64,000 nt of DNA from Atkinsonella hypoxylon (GCA_000729835.1 JFHB01000092.1:48497-112496); one strand, 5' to 3'; positions 1-11,366 are shown, numbered from the stretch's first letter. The notes: generated by a model not told the origin, from the letters alone. Numbers and translations are program-made.

Positions 1-696
1 ACTGCGCCAACAAGTAGCCGCTGGTTATCACTCTCTGTCAGAACAATGAGACAGAAACGTCATCAACCATGATTAATACAAAGGGGCGAGTCAGAGGCCT
101 TACTGTGCGCCGTGCAGCTGAAGTCCATCGTAGCCCGCTCTGTGCAGATACTCGGCAGCATGGGCGAAACCCTCAATCACGTCATCAAAGTCCGTCTTCT
201 CCATTGGTCGGGGTTTGGCGAACGACATGCCAGCTCTGTTGTTGCCAAGCTGTACGTCACTGGCAGAAATGGGATTCTTCTGTACCGTGCTGTAAACCTG
301 GCGGCCCGGGTGGCTGACCTGCGCAATGACGAGACTACCGTGCTTCTTGGCAACAGCAGCCATTTTTTTAAATGCCTCAAAGCGCTCTCCGTGGAAGGGA
401 GAGCCGCGCGGAATGATGGCGCATCCAGGAGACTCAAGATGATCGTATTCAAACATGACATTGCCGGTGAGGAGGACGCCGAAACCCCCCGAAGACCAGC
501 GCTCGTACAGATTGATGAGTTCCTTGGTGGGAATGCCTCGCTTCTCAAGGACCTTAGGATCCCATGTCGACAGTCTTTCCGTCATGGCACCTTTGAGTAT
601 TCGATTGGGAGCGGTCCTGCCGCTGAACTCAAAGGTGAGCGGCTCCCGCAGCGGCGCAGGATCGGCTTTGGGTGCGGAAAAACGTTTTGGGGGCAT
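1..696 (-). CDS. NADH:flavin oxidoreductase, Old Yellow Enzyme family (5' part, runs off the window)
   Basis: N-terminal part of an FMN-dependent ene-reductase of the Old Yellow Enzyme (TIM-barrel) family. The start chosen is the ATG at 696 (MPPKRF). An in-frame upstream codon 16 residues earlier would add only low-complexity sequence. Visible family landmarks are the flavin-site segment NRILKGAMTERLS, the QVSHPGRQ motif that contacts FMN, and DGLQLHGAH at the exon junction. An 83-bp intron is read at 103-21 on the minus strand. Splicing CA|C across it rebuilds HGAHGYLLAQ, the family's strongest signature. The protein continues beyond position 1, so its C-terminal half is not seen. Substrate is unknown. 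It is divergent from the DsbA-like gene at 1540, sharing an intergenic region of about 840 bp. Confidence 0.88.
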
Positions 697-1539
697 GATG
701 CTTCTTTCTCTGTGACTGTTGTTGTTCCTGCTGGATAGGGTCACTACAAAGTGAGGAGTATGACTAGTTAACTAACTAGATGATGAGAAGAATCCTGACA
801 GCAAGAGACCCATCTTCAACCAATCGCATGGACCCCTTAACCGAGAAATACATGAAAAGACAGATCAACCCTGTATAGCCCATCGGCCACTGCTCCACAA
901 CTGTGAAGATGATACGATCTGGATGAGGAGTTGCCTCTTGCTTGTTGTGATATGACGGAGACATGGCATTGTCTTTATGCTGTAGCTCGCTATTGCTTGA
1001 GTAATCTCCTGAAAATGGCGTCTTTTACTTATCCAATTCCTCATCCTTTAACGACGTTGTAACGTCCCAAATCCCTTTATATCTTTCGTAATCCTAAATG
1101 GCATTTAATCCTCGGCAATTGCCCATGAGGTGCGGTGGAGCGGAACTAACCCATGCGGTAACCCGCCTTCCGCAGTTCATTTCCCATTTCATTGGCCGCT
1201 AGCCCACCCGATCGACCCACCTAAGCCGATTTGCTCCCGCACATACCTACGCAATGTCAGGTGACTGCTTGTGGGCTTTGCATCCAGGCAGCCCGTTCAG
1301 CCTCCGTATGCCATCGCAAATGACTACAGAACAAGGGGAAAAAAAAGAAAGAGTAGAGTAGAAACCAAATGTATCCAATTACTTCTCGCAGAAGAAATCT
1401 TCTTCAACTCATTCTTCGTACAAATAAGAATTGCACTTGATACACTCCACATCCACCGTCGCCACAGCTCCGCCTTCATATACAGGGACGCCCTTCACCC
1501 TCACATCGCGCATTCTCAAATCTACATCCCGAACAAGCA
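697..1539. promoter_or_regulatory. Shared upstream region of two divergent genes
   Basis: Non-coding stretch between the oxidoreductase (minus) and the DsbA-like gene (plus). It holds a CCAAT box in context near 818 and pyrimidine-rich sequence (TTCTTCTTCAAC and similar) around 1400-1420, typical of fungal transcription start regions. No convincing ORF or RNA gene was seen. Confidence 0.5.
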
Positions 1540-2217
1540 ATGACCGTGTTCCGAATCGTCGTCACCTCGGACACTGTGTGTCCATGGTGCTACGTCGGCC
1601 GTCGCCAGCTCCAGAAGGCTCAAAAGCTATGGACCGACCAGCACCCCAATGATTCCTTCAACGTCACCTACACGCCATACCAGCTGAACCCGGACTCGGC
1701 TTCCGGCCCCGGTCACTCCAAGGATAAGCAGCAATTTTACCTGAGCAAGTTTGGCGCCGAGCGAACGGCCATGGTGCAACAACGACTCTTGGACATTGGC
1801 CAGAAGCTAGACATTCGGTTCAAATTCGGCGGGAAGACGGGCAACACGCGTGATTCGCATCGTCTGGTGCAGTTGGCCAAAAAGCATGGTAATGAGGCCG
1901 AGCTCAAGGCCGTGGATGGCCTATTTGCGGCTTATTTCGAAAAGGAGCAGGACATTACCGAGTATGACACGCTGAGGGGCGTGGCAAGGCAGGCGGGCAT
2001 CGCGGACGAGGAGTTTCAGAGGGCCATCGTGGATGGCGACGAAGGCGGCAAGGAGGTCGATGATGCGGTCGTGCGGGCGAGATTGGACGGTGTGAGCGGA
2101 GTGCCGAATTATGTGATACAGGGAAAGCATAGAATCAATGGTGGTCAAGACGCTCTGGCGTTTATGCAGGTCTTTGAGAAGATCAAGGAATTGGAGGAGG
2201 AATCATTGCGTGGATAG
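1540..2217 (+). CDS. DsbA/FrnE-like thioredoxin-fold oxidoreductase
   Basis: Intronless 225-residue protein of the DSBA-like thioredoxin family (FrnE/2-hydroxychromene-2-carboxylate isomerase clan). The CPWC redox motif lies at residues 14-17 right after the first beta strand (FRIVVTSDTVC). A helical insertion follows, then the cis-proline loop GVSGVPNYVIQ near residue 190 and a closing glycine (RINGGQD). Length fits FrnE-type proteins. These act as thiol oxidoreductases or glutathione-linked enzymes, mostly cytosolic, and no signal peptide is visible. The substrate cannot be told. The ATG at 1540 is preceded by a CA-rich leader. The stop lies about 100 bp from the stop of the convergent phospholipase D-like gene, so their 3' ends may overlap. 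Confidence 0.9.
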   Translation: MTVFRIVVTSDTVCPWCYVGRRQLQKAQKLWTDQHPNDSFNVTYTPYQLNPDSASGPGHSKDKQQFYLSKFGAERTAMVQQRLLDIGQKLDIRFKFGGKTGNTRDSHRLVQLAKKHGNEAELKAVDGLFAAYFEKEQDITEYDTLRGVARQAGIADEEFQRAIVDGDEGGKEVDDAVVRARLDGVSGVPNYVIQGKHRINGGQDALAFMQVFEKIKELEEESLRG

Positions 2218-2316
2218 TTAGATGTGGAAAACCTCTCATACGCGCTTGCTAGGCTTAGAATTGAATGGTATATATATATGTAGCCTGAATGTGAACAGCG
2301 TCATTAGAGGGGCTCT

Positions 2317-3789
2317 TTACGAATCGCGAGGGGACCGGTAAAACACCTCCATCCTCTTGTCTAAAACCCCATCCCAAAGCTTGTGCCAATCCATCCCTGG
2401 CATATAAAATAAAACACCAAGCTCCTGGCTCGTCCACCAACTTGCTCTATCCATGTTTCCGGATCCCAAAACAAGATACTCACCGTCCACCATGGTCATC
2501 TTGAAATGGCTGACAACTGGCTCATCGTCCAAGTCTTTCCTTTGTATCGACGATTTATAGTACAAAATCTCCAGCGAACCGGGATAGACGGGTTGCGCTT
2601 CGGTGTCCGGCGCTTGGCTGTTTCTTTCTCGCAGCTTCTGGTAGTTGCTGACAAACTTCTTCAAACACAGCGACGTCGTCGTTCCGGCCGTGACGAGCTG
2701 CTCGATCAGCATCATGCACTTGTTGGTCCGAATTTGTACATTGACTCCTCTACCCAGGGCTTGTAGAAGGGCGTCGAAAACTGGCCACGACGTAACATTT
2801 GGGGTTACGATACTGATTTCGCGGCGAGCGTTGGTAAATAATGTCAGTAACGCGGCATTCAGAGGCGTCATGGGCGGGTTTGAATACGACAGGAATGGGA
2901 AGAAGCTGAATCTAGGGTTTCTGTGATGCGGCGACGGCAACAAGACAGTGGGAACCGGCTTGTTGCTGGCTATTTTGAGAGACTGGGTTGCTGACGTGTC
3001 GTCCTCCTGTAAGAATCCCGTTCCACTGTTTGTAGTATCTGCACTGTGAGAACTGCCCTCTTCTCCAGAATTTGCGTGATTTCCATGCTCATCCATGCTT
3101 GCAGACTCCAGACTCTTTTCTAAACCAGCACCCCAGACTCTCTTGTGGAAGACAGTCAATGTCTCGACAACGTCTCCTTTCAATTCGACACATCCCTCAA
3201 ACCAGCTCTCCCAACTCACGTTGCAACTTGGCACGAAAGCTGTTTTCTCGTCAATGATGACATACTTCGGGTGCATCACGCTGACTGGCGTGAAGAACAG
3301 GCTTTTGACCGTCAGCTGGATTCCTCCGCTCGTAAGTGTTTCTTCATCCGGAAGACCTAGCTTAGTCCATCTGAATGATGGATGTATTTCTCCATCTTGA
3401 GAAGAGGTATGAAACAGCTTTTGAAACAGACCCCACGAGGAGAAGCCAATCGTGACTTTGAGGGGGTGAGATGCAGTACCGCCAGCTCTCCTCGAAGCTG
3501 CCAATTGTATCAAGGTGTCCTTGATGGCGTCCAGGGTAGGAGACGTAGCCCAGTAGCACGTCACAAAATATATGGAGGTTTTTGCGTTGAGCATGGCAGG
3601 TAATATGCCTCGCTTGAAAACCGCCTCGCCCGTACCAACATAAAATGTTTGTGGAGAGCTTGTGGTGATAAGGGACTCAGGATCGCGAGCATAGTAACTC
3701 GGGAAGTCTCGGAGCTGTTCGGTCTGATAGGAAAGCAGTAACTCCTTCCACGGCAGCACAAAATCGGATGGTAATTGAGAGGAATTCAT
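2317..3789 (-). CDS. Phospholipase D-like protein with two HKD motifs
   Basis: 490-residue single-exon protein with two complete HxKxxxxD motifs: HPKYVIID at residues 173-180 and HFKMTMVD at 428-435. Each is followed by the expected downstream segment (PSCNVSWESW and GSGNMDRASW). That makes a bilobal PLD-superfamily fold with an intact catalytic pair. A low-complexity acidic/serine linker lies at about 230-290. No transmembrane segment or PX/PH domain is obvious, so it resembles the small fungal PLDc_2 proteins rather than the large signalling phospholipase D. It could act on phosphatidyl lipids, including as a cardiolipin-synthase-like enzyme, but the sequence does not settle this. It is convergent with the DsbA-like gene. 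Confidence 0.85.
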   Translation of the reverse strand: MNSSQLPSDFVLPWKELLLSYQTEQLRDFPSYYARDPESLITTSSPQTFYVGTGEAVFKRGILPAMLNAKTSIYFVTCYWATSPTLDAIKDTLIQLAASRRAGGTASHPLKVTIGFSSWGLFQKLFHTSSQDGEIHPSFRWTKLGLPDEETLTSGGIQLTVKSLFFTPVSVMHPKYVIIDEKTAFVPSCNVSWESWFEGCVELKGDVVETLTVFHKRVWGAGLEKSLESASMDEHGNHANSGEEGSSHSADTTNSGTGFLQEDDTSATQSLKIASNKPVPTVLLPSPHHRNPRFSFFPFLSYSNPPMTPLNAALLTLFTNARREISIVTPNVTSWPVFDALLQALGRGVNVQIRTNKCMMLIEQLVTAGTTTSLCLKKFVSNYQKLRERNSQAPDTEAQPVYPGSLEILYYKSSIQRKDLDDEPVVSHFKMTMVDGEYLVLGSGNMDRASWWTSQELGVLFYMPGMDWHKLWDGVLDKRMEVFYRSPRDS

Positions 3790-4440
3790 TATGATGAGCT
3801 CACCTGGTGTATTGAAGGATGGCGGCGCAAATCTGAGTGAAGGCTCCTTCTGGGGGCAAAAATTGAGAACATCAGTGACGAGAGTTGCAGCTGGCTTAAT
3901 ATAATCAATCTGTCTTACATGGGTACGTCACAAAGTGGGTCCTACTTTACCCCAACTCAAACACTTACCTCAAAGGAATTCGGTGCGGCGGCACCACTCA
4001 TAGAATACAAGTGCATGCATCTATCAGGAATAGACTGGTCAGATTGGCAAGACTCGAACTTTGGCAAGTCTATATAGCTATTCACATTCGCTGCAGAAAA
4101 ACCTGCATCGAGAGGAGAAGACGCACAATCATCCATTTCACCTGCCCGACTTGCAATAAAGAAGGATATGCATTGGTAAGAAGCTAGCTGGTCATAGTAA
4201 GCTTGGAACTAAGAGCCAGCTTCTGGGGCAGATAATAAATAGGGTTGTAGGGCATCACCCTGCCCACAATGGAATTCATCTCATCTGGCGCTCAGATCGC
4301 TGAATCCATCTGACCCGAACAAGGCCTCTAGTAGAATCAGTAGTATAGTCAGTGACGAAACAATGTGTGTCTAATCTCAAGTCAACGACTTCATAATTGC
4401 AATCAACAGGAATGTTGATTGCAAAATTTGCGCACATGCA
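3790..4440. other. Intergenic, upstream of the PLD-like gene
   Basis: No supported gene. It contains the presumed promoter of the minus-strand PLD-like gene and, toward 4440, sequence that should have encoded the rest of a cellobiohydrolase catalytic domain but shows no recognisable similarity to it. Confidence 0.4.
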
Positions 4441-4950
4441 CAAGAACGAGGAAACCTTGGCCACTTTTGCAGCAGCGTTGGCCATTGCCCTAGTCAAGCC
4501 AGGTAGCGCTTATTGCTGACTTCGGAAGCATAGAATGCGGTGGCCCAAAGATCCACGGCCGCATGACGATTGCCTTTCCATGTCGCCATACCTGATCCTA
4601 CGGGCGGAGTAGAAGTAGGGCTCAAGCTCGGCGCGTTATTCATAGCAGCACTCTTGGTAAATACAAGCTGAGGGTTTGTACTTGTCGCAGTCGGCCGTGT
4701 AGAAGACGCTGTCCTATGTGCCTCAGGAATGCATAACGCTTGATAGGGATTTTGGGCAACACATGAGCTAGCATCAGGACAGCAGATCGATTCAGCCCAA
4801 CCTTGATCACCATACTGCGCCCTAGACGATTGTAAGTAGATGTTGCAGAGTGACAAGAGCCGCCGCGCCTATAAAACACCAAAAGCTCACAGAAAACTGT
4901 CTTTTATCAGCGGGAGCGCTGGCTGTTAGATGGCAGCAAAGTGAGCCCTC
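4441..4950 (-). pseudogene. Remnant of a GH6 cellobiohydrolase II (Cel6A) with CBM1
   Basis: Reading the minus strand, about 4821-4740 encodes a CBM1-like module (QYGDQGW, then CC, C and NPYQALC spacing). A Ser/Thr/Pro linker follows, then PPVGSG, ATWKGN and WATAFYASEVSN, which align with the start of the fungal Cel6A catalytic domain. After a frame change and an in-frame stop near 4500, the next frame gives LTRAMANAAAKVAKVSSF, again matching the Cel6A helix that follows. Nothing beyond this point matches, so most of the catalytic domain is gone. A 69-bp intron at 4890-4822 sits where fungal cel6A genes have an intron just before the CBM. The first CBM cysteine is Tyr (TGT to TAT) and the next Gly is Asp, both G-to-A changes. 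A signal-peptide exon ending in KRQ near 4895 is tentative because its phase does not match. The gene is not functional. Confidence 0.75.
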
Positions 4951-6008
4951 CAATTCTTTTTGAGTCCATGATTGTGTAAGAAAGCGTTCGAAGAACCGAT
5001 GTTGACGGACAACCTTGTGGCCTGCTCTGTTGCTTTGATTAAAGTTCGCCATTATTCGGGTCGTAACTAGCTCTTGTATGAGCAGATACTATTTACGTTC
5101 CCTATCTATCGTTGGTAAGACAACTCAAATCGGGTGAATCTGACAAAAGGCAGACGGGATGCATCCATTCGGCAGAGTCGTCAAGATCAAGTAAGATCAA
5201 GTAGATTTCCAATTCCCACTAAGCGTCTTTCCCAGAAATGATCTGTCGAGTTCGGCAACTTGGGGCATCAACCCAATTCTGGTGAGCTACCACGAAGGAA
5301 TTCATCATATAGAGAATATTCTGTCCTTTGCTGATTCTCTTCAAGTAGCCATCCGTGCCGAATTATATGATCAGAAATGAAACGTCAGTACAGGGCCGAT
5401 TTGCCGTCAATGGTCCCAGACAAACAGAAATAGGAAGGTGCTCATTGCGGTCTCCGTTCATACAGACAAGACACCCTCTCCCTGTGAATAGTCGACATCC
5501 AATGGAGTACAGCAACTGGGCCAGCTAAATCCTGGCAACGCTGGGATCGCAGCTTCTGAACCGGGACATAGGACATCCTGATGACATATTAACATACATA
5601 CGTCTCTTGCAAGATCGCTCCGTCAGGAACAGCTGGCCCTGAAGTGGAGTACATAAGTACTGTCCAACACAGCCTGTTGTAGGTCGGTCAGGCTATGTCG
5701 CCGCATTGTATCATGTGAGCGGAGTTGATTCCAGCGAGCCAGACCTGGTGTGTTGGACTGGAGAGGTTGATGTGGAAATTTTGGACTTTGGACTGGGCAC
5801 CGTTGACCTCCACGCGGTTGGCTATTCATGCTCACCGCCTTGCAGCTTCGCGGCAGAAAGTGATGGCCCCCTTTCTTGCAGGGTCACTCGGAGTAGAGCA
5901 TCCAAGCCAGGGGTGGTGAACGGCGACTCTTGACTTTGTTGCCGCCCGGCTGATCGAGAGCGAAAACCGTTTGCTTGAGTGCCGGCTGCCTTTGCTCGCT
6001 CGCCCAGC
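4951..6008. other. Intergenic, upstream of AP-2 mu
   Basis: No supported gene. The short open frames present on both strands lack family features. It contains the promoter and 5' leader of the AP-2 mu gene. Confidence 0.4.
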
Positions 6009-7446
6009 ATGATCTCCGGCGTCCTCATTTTCAACCAAAAGGGCGAGAACCTAATCTTCCGCGCTTTTCGCAATGACTGCCGGCCCCGCCTCGCTGATGT
6101 CTTCCGCATCCAGGTCATCTCCAATGCCCAAGTCCGCTCGCCAATTCTGACCCTAGGTAGCACTACCTTTAGCCATGTTAAGCACGAAAACATCTACCTT
6201 GTGGCCATCACCAAAAGCAATGCAAATGCTGCCCTCGTCTTTGAATTTCTGTACCGGTTGATCCAGCTTGGCAAGGGGTATTTTGGCAAGTTTGACGAAG
6301 AGGCTGTCAAGAACAACTTTGTGCTGGTTTACGAGCTGTTAGATGGTTTGTGGAAATCAAAGCTACATTGTTTCTGACTCGATGAACTTGGCGTCTCTAA
6401 TTCGTATTGAATAGAAATTATCGATTTTGGCTATCCGCAGAATACCGAAACCGACACCTTGAAAATGTACATCACCACAGAAGGGGTCAAATCGGAAACG
6501 AGACCAGAAGATACTTCCAAGATTACAATGCAGGCAACCGGTGCGCTGTCGTGGAGAAAAGCAGACGTTCGATACAGGAAAAATGAGGCGTTCGTAGATG
6601 TCATTGAAGATGTCAATTTACTTGTGTCTGCAACGGGAGCCGTCCTTCGAGCCGACGTCAATGGCCAGATTGTCATGCGAGCCTATTTGTCGGGTACTCC
6701 AGAATGCAAATTCGGGCTCAACGACCGGCTTTTATTGGACAATGACGGCCTCCTGACTCTTCCAAGTGGGAACAGAATGGGTACAAAGGCATCCAAGGCC
6801 GCAGCTGGTAGCGTTTCTCTCGAGGATTGTCAATTCCATCAGTGTGTTAAGCTTGGTAAATTCGACACCGACCGGATCATCAGCTTCGTGCCGCCCGATG
6901 GAGAATTCGAACTTATGCGCTATCGAGCTACGGAAAATGTCAATCTTCCGTTCAAGGTCCACGCCATTGTCAACGAGGTCGGACGCACCAAAGTCGAGTA
7001 CAGTATAGGCGTCAAGGCAAATTTTGGCTCAAAGCTCTTTGCCACAAACGTAATTGTGCGCATCCCAACCCCATTGAACACCGCAAAGATTATTGAGCGC
7101 GTTACACAAGGCAAGGCAAAGTACGAGCCTAGTGAAAATTGTATCGTCTGGAAGATTGGTAGGTTCACCGGCCAGAGCGAGTATGTTCTCAGTGCCGAGG
7201 CTCTCCTTACCAGCATGACGAACCAGCGGGCATGGAGTCGTCCTCCCTTGAGCATGAACTTCAGTCTACTCATGTTCACCAGCTCGGGTCTCCTGGTCCG
7301 ATACCTCAAGGTATTCGAGAAGAGCAATTATTCTAGTGTGAAGTGGGTTCGATACATGACACGGGCGGGCTCGTACGAAATCAGGTGAGTCCTTGCTTCT
7401 ATGACAAGCTCTAAATAAACCACGACTGACGCATCGCAGGTTCTAA
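6009..7446 (+). CDS. apm4: AP-2 clathrin adaptor complex, mu subunit
   Basis: Medium subunit of the AP-2 endocytic adaptor, which recruits clathrin and binds Yxx-phi cargo signals at the plasma membrane. Three exons: 6009-6345, 6415-7384 and 7440-7446. Introns are 69 and 55 bp, and the last exon carries only the final codons, giving the ending YEIRF. The spliced product is 437 residues, the usual length. The N-terminal longin-like domain (MISGVLIFNQKGENLIFRAF) covers about 1-140. The C-terminal mu-homology domain starts near 170 and contains YLSGTPECKFGLND, the form typical of AP-2 rather than AP-1 mu. The reading frame is intact. The ATG at 6009 is chosen because the upstream in-frame codons lack similarity. 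Confidence 0.93.
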
Positions 7447-9072
7447 GTCACTTGCATCTTTGAGGCAAATCATCTATAGGCGTTAAGGATACCCCGGGTC
7501 ATATGAGCGGCATCAGTATATATTAATGTTAAATCACTTCAAAGGAGGCAGTTGCAGGCACATCGAATGGATGGACTCCATTAGCACAAAGGGCAAAGAG
7601 GGGAGAAAACAGGCTAGATCTGATTGATGCTCGGAGCAGCTACAGGCATTGCACAATGACGAAGTTTCACGACCAATTTTTAAGATATATCTCAGGCATG
7701 CTAGTGCTTCAGCCAATAGCGCAATTTACACTGCTGTATGTGACCAACCTTCGGCAATAACCTTTGGGTAAGCCATGGCATGGTCGGCTCACATGATTGT
7801 CAAACGTTGAATTCAACCATGTCAGCCGGTATGCCACCGAGACATTCCACCCATCCGTGCAACGGACGACTTATCGAGATATCGTGCATTTACCTGTTGT
7901 GATACGTAATCCATGACTTAGGTACCTTGCACAGGCCGAACTCAGCAATAATAACCCCTGGAGTGGAAGGGTTCGTAACCGAAGCAGTCCTGAGTAGGAA
8001 CTCGGAGAGAAGACTTTCAAGGCAAAATTCTTCGCTTTGTTTTTCTTAAACGACACCAGATTGGTTGTTGTTCCCGAATAATCTCGGGTCCGTAAATAGC
8101 CCATTCCGATCTTTGTTACTCCCGCTCGAGACGCCATCATCGCACGAGATCTCGTTCCATTGTGCACCTCGATACCGAGAGCGTGGTTCTCGGGTCTGTG
8201 GCGCGCAGCTATTACAAACGGGAGCCTCATTGTGCTACCTGCTTCGCATACTGAGTTCCGCGCGTACTCTGTAGCACCTTCATAGAATGCTCAGCCGTAG
8301 AGATACATGACACGGTAAGTAGGCACATACGGGATACGAAAGCAGAAGCAATCAAGCATGAACATCACTTGAATGAATCTTGACGAGGGTTTTCTACTAG
8401 ACGAGACGTACGAAAAGCGGATTCAAACACATATGAGAGAGCGTGGTCCAAGTCTATGCTCATTACTTGAAAGGACTTCTACCCGGGCGCCCTGGGCGCA
8501 ATTTGTGCTACCAAGTCTCGTGCGATTCTGTTCTTTGGGATTCAATAGCTGGGATTACGAGCCTGTCAAGGGATTCTGAAACATTACCGAAAGTCGTAAC
8601 TTGACGCTTCATGGGCATGCTTAACAGCACTACCACAGATATGGAATAGCCACTACGTCGCTTACGGGACCTTGCATGAGCTTCCCAAGCGCAGGATCGC
8701 TTAATATGTAGAACAGTGATGTTTCTAGATTGCAGTCTTTCTATTCTACGATGGGTCTTGTATGAAGATGGAACTCAACCAGAAAGCTCGTTCTGGATTA
8801 GAACGTGATACAATGGACAGGGTATCTAGCCTGGTTGAATATTAGACGAGGACTTTGAGAGTGAGGCCTTTCGAGCTCTCAAGTTGGATCCCTTCACCGT
8901 CAGTTCGACGGCCGGCTAGTTCTAGAATGCCATGTTATAAAGAACGTCCATTCCAGTTGGTCCTAATGCTATCTTCGGTTTCAAATCATCAACCACTTCC
9001 AAATCAATGGAGTCCTCCTCGTTGTGTTCTGGCAAAACCCACACTGCGGCAATCAGCGAAACATTCATTGCC
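7447..9072. other. Intergenic, 1.6 kb
   Basis: No supported gene. Short ORFs (for example 8373-8579) lack recognisable motifs. It probably holds the 3' end of AP-2 mu and the upstream region of the Cys-rich gene. Confidence 0.35.
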
Positions 9073-9435
9073 ATGTGCATCGGCCATCCGCGTAACCACC
9101 CTTGCGGGCATACCTCTATTCTCTGGAACTACTGCAGATCGTCCTCGTTCGACACGACGACGGGAGAATCCATGCACTGCGGAAACATAACCTTCGGGCC
9201 CTATGTCCGAGAACTCAAGTCGGGCTGCCCACTAGCAGAATGCAGGTTCAAAGCCAAGGGGGGGAACTGGATATGCTGCAAATGCCACCGCGGTCCGAAC
9301 CACCTGGGATGGTGTACTCAGCCAGTCGTGCGGCTGCGGCGAAAGCTAGGAGGCGATAATGACGATGACGTAGAAGAGGCGAATTGTACTTGCGATCACG
9401 GGTGTTGCGATGAGTGCACTGTGGTGGGTGAGTAG
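9073..9435 (+). CDS. Small cysteine/histidine-rich fungal protein, function unknown
   Basis: About 120 residues from the ATG at 9073 (MCIGHPRNHPCGHTS). An in-frame ATG at 9007 would add 22 residues, but related fungal proteins as I recall them start at MCIGHP. Paired Cys and His residues (HPCGHTS, WNYC, MHCGN, GCPLAEC, WICCKCHRGPN, WCTQP, CTCDHGCCDEC) suggest several structural zinc sites. The spacing does not match RING, PHD or another named finger that I can assign. The protein ends with an acidic DDDD stretch and the CDHGCC cluster. The stop lies inside GGTGAGTAG, which also reads as a 5' splice site, so a further exon downstream is possible. I do not assign a function. Confidence 0.6.
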   Translation: MCIGHPRNHPCGHTSILWNYCRSSSFDTTTGESMHCGNITFGPYVRELKSGCPLAECRFKAKGGNWICCKCHRGPNHLGWCTQPVVRLRRKLGGDNDDDVEEANCTCDHGCCDECTVVGE

Positions 9436-9965
9436 ACTCTTTGCCAGAGGTCATTTTGTCGCGCGTTTCTCGACAACGGGTTGCAGATTAACTTCCATTT
9501 CAAAATCTGCAGGAAGCAGTTAGCGGTGTGAAGACATGTTCAGGGCCCATCGTTGTTAGTGAAGTGCTTTTGTTTCGACCTCAGGGGCACGCAGACAAAC
9601 AATGATTTCTACCGTCCTGCTAGCTATGGAGACTCTGAAGCTTGGCATCATCTTGGAAGAAAGCAACCATAGGTCGTTCATGGGTTGGAATACTGTTTTA
9701 GCTCTAGTCCGCATGCTGTTGGGTGGCTGGCCGGCGGTACTGCATTTGCATTAGTATTAATAATCTTGTTACCAATTTCTTTCCTTGGCAAAGACGAAGC
9801 TTTCCTAGCCATAATATGTGCAGTCATTCGAGGGACTCGCTTAATCCCTTGTCACTGCCAAAGGGCTCCAGGTTTCCCCTGTCATCTTTAGCACATGATC
9901 CTTTCTCTTTCTCCTCTTTCAATGCTCTCTCCTCTTTCAATGCTCTCTCTTCTTTGGGGTTTTCC

Positions 9966-9991
9966 TTTTTTTTTTTTTTTTTTTTTTTTTT
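9966..9991. repeat. Poly(T) run
   Basis: Homopolymer of about two dozen T residues, preceded by a CTCTTTCAATGCTCT unit present twice in tandem. Its length is likely to vary between isolates or assemblies. Confidence 0.8.
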
Positions 9992-11317
9992 GCTTTTTGC
10001 CTTGCAGCACGACTTTCTTTCTTCACCGTTCGGCTTGTCCCGTGCTCTGCTCAACTTAAGTTTGCGGCCAGCTTGGGGTGGCCCTGGGTGGCAACGTGGT
10101 CCAGGGCCGTCCGCGGTTCCACGTGTGTGCCAACATCTGCTGGACCTTGCCCGGTCCACAATCGGGAACCATTCCGGAATCCAAAGGCTAGATTATTATA
10201 GGACAGAAGTCGATCCATCGCGGCTTGTGGATGCTGTCGATCCGTCCAGAGCTTTGTGTTCGGTATGTGAAACGCGAGTTCTGGGGTTTGGCTGTCGTGA
10301 GGTGAAGCGATGAGTCAAGCTATAATATTCTGTTGTTGAGCCCACATGAAGTGTGACAATATCATCGCATTGTGATGCTCATCTGTTGATACCCATGCCG
10401 CCGCGGACCTAAACCAGATGGCCAAGTTATTTATTTGCGGATGGTACGGAGTCATGGGGTGGACAGACTAATAACCCGCGATCAAGGGCCCTCTCATCTA
10501 ATAAGATATGCCCTCTAATAAAAGCAGCACGATAAGTTAGAAGATCTATCAATAGGTACTTCCAGAGGGCGGTGTTAAGCCTGAATAGGCCAATAACAAT
10601 AAGGAGTTTATCCCTTTAAGGATATAGAAGTTTTAGCTATAGTATCAGCTCTTCTAATCATTAGGTCTAGATGGAAGAGTAGGGAACTTAATGTTTCTTT
10701 GATTGCTCTGGACGCTAGATTTAAGCCTAGTGGAGAACTGCTAGGGTACAAAAAACGCCGTGTCAGTCTAGACAAGGTCTTGTAGAAGCTAACTAACTAT
10801 CTATGAGCAATAGAAGAAGCGCTTCTAGGGGACTCCCTGCCTTGGAGGCTAAATTATGTCACTGCTTGATTTAGGAGGGGGAGGGGGGGGGGACATGTAA
10901 CAGTGTTCTAGAACTATTAATTTCCTAGTCAGTGATATGCATTTCATCAATACTAGGCTTCGATTGCACTAGCCGTGGCTGATTGTATCACGAGGGTCGA
11001 ATTCGCCACGCTGGTGTTGTGGGAGTGTGGCAGAATGTAGAGATTGCAGATAGACTTCGTACATAAAACGTCGATACATTATTAGGTGTCTTAAGTACCT
11101 AAGTACGTAGGTGGTAATAATTAATAATCATGGCAGAAGACTGGCTGGAATCCCCGATATTTAGTCCCAAAAAGGAATGGGCTGGCGCCGCCAACACATG
11201 GCAATGGGGACATCAGCAGCCATGAGTGGATAATGTCGATGAAGTTAGTGGGATGTTTAATCTCTATGATTCGCTGAGCCAATGGTCCATAGCCCCGTAG
11301 AGCAGCGCCACGATCTT

Positions 11318-11366
11318 GCGCGTGCGCGTGCGCGTGCATGTGCATGTGCGTGTGCGTGTGCGTGTG
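11318..11366. repeat. GTGCGC/GTGTGC alternating purine-pyrimidine repeat
   Basis: About 48 bp of alternating G/C-T/A steps (GTGCGCGTGCGC followed by GTGTGCGTGTGC). Such sequence is able in principle to adopt Z-DNA. It lies about 850 bp upstream of a predicted start codon. Confidence 0.8.

Noticed and set aside
9723..10313. Plus-strand 196-codon frame containing a long Phe run
   Set aside because: The frame exists mainly because a poly(T) run reads as Phe. There is no domain and no coding-like composition on either side.
10480..10920. Named transposon (Tc1/pogo-like) remnant
   Set aside because: AT-rich and stop-rich, but I could not identify transposase motifs or terminal repeats with confidence.
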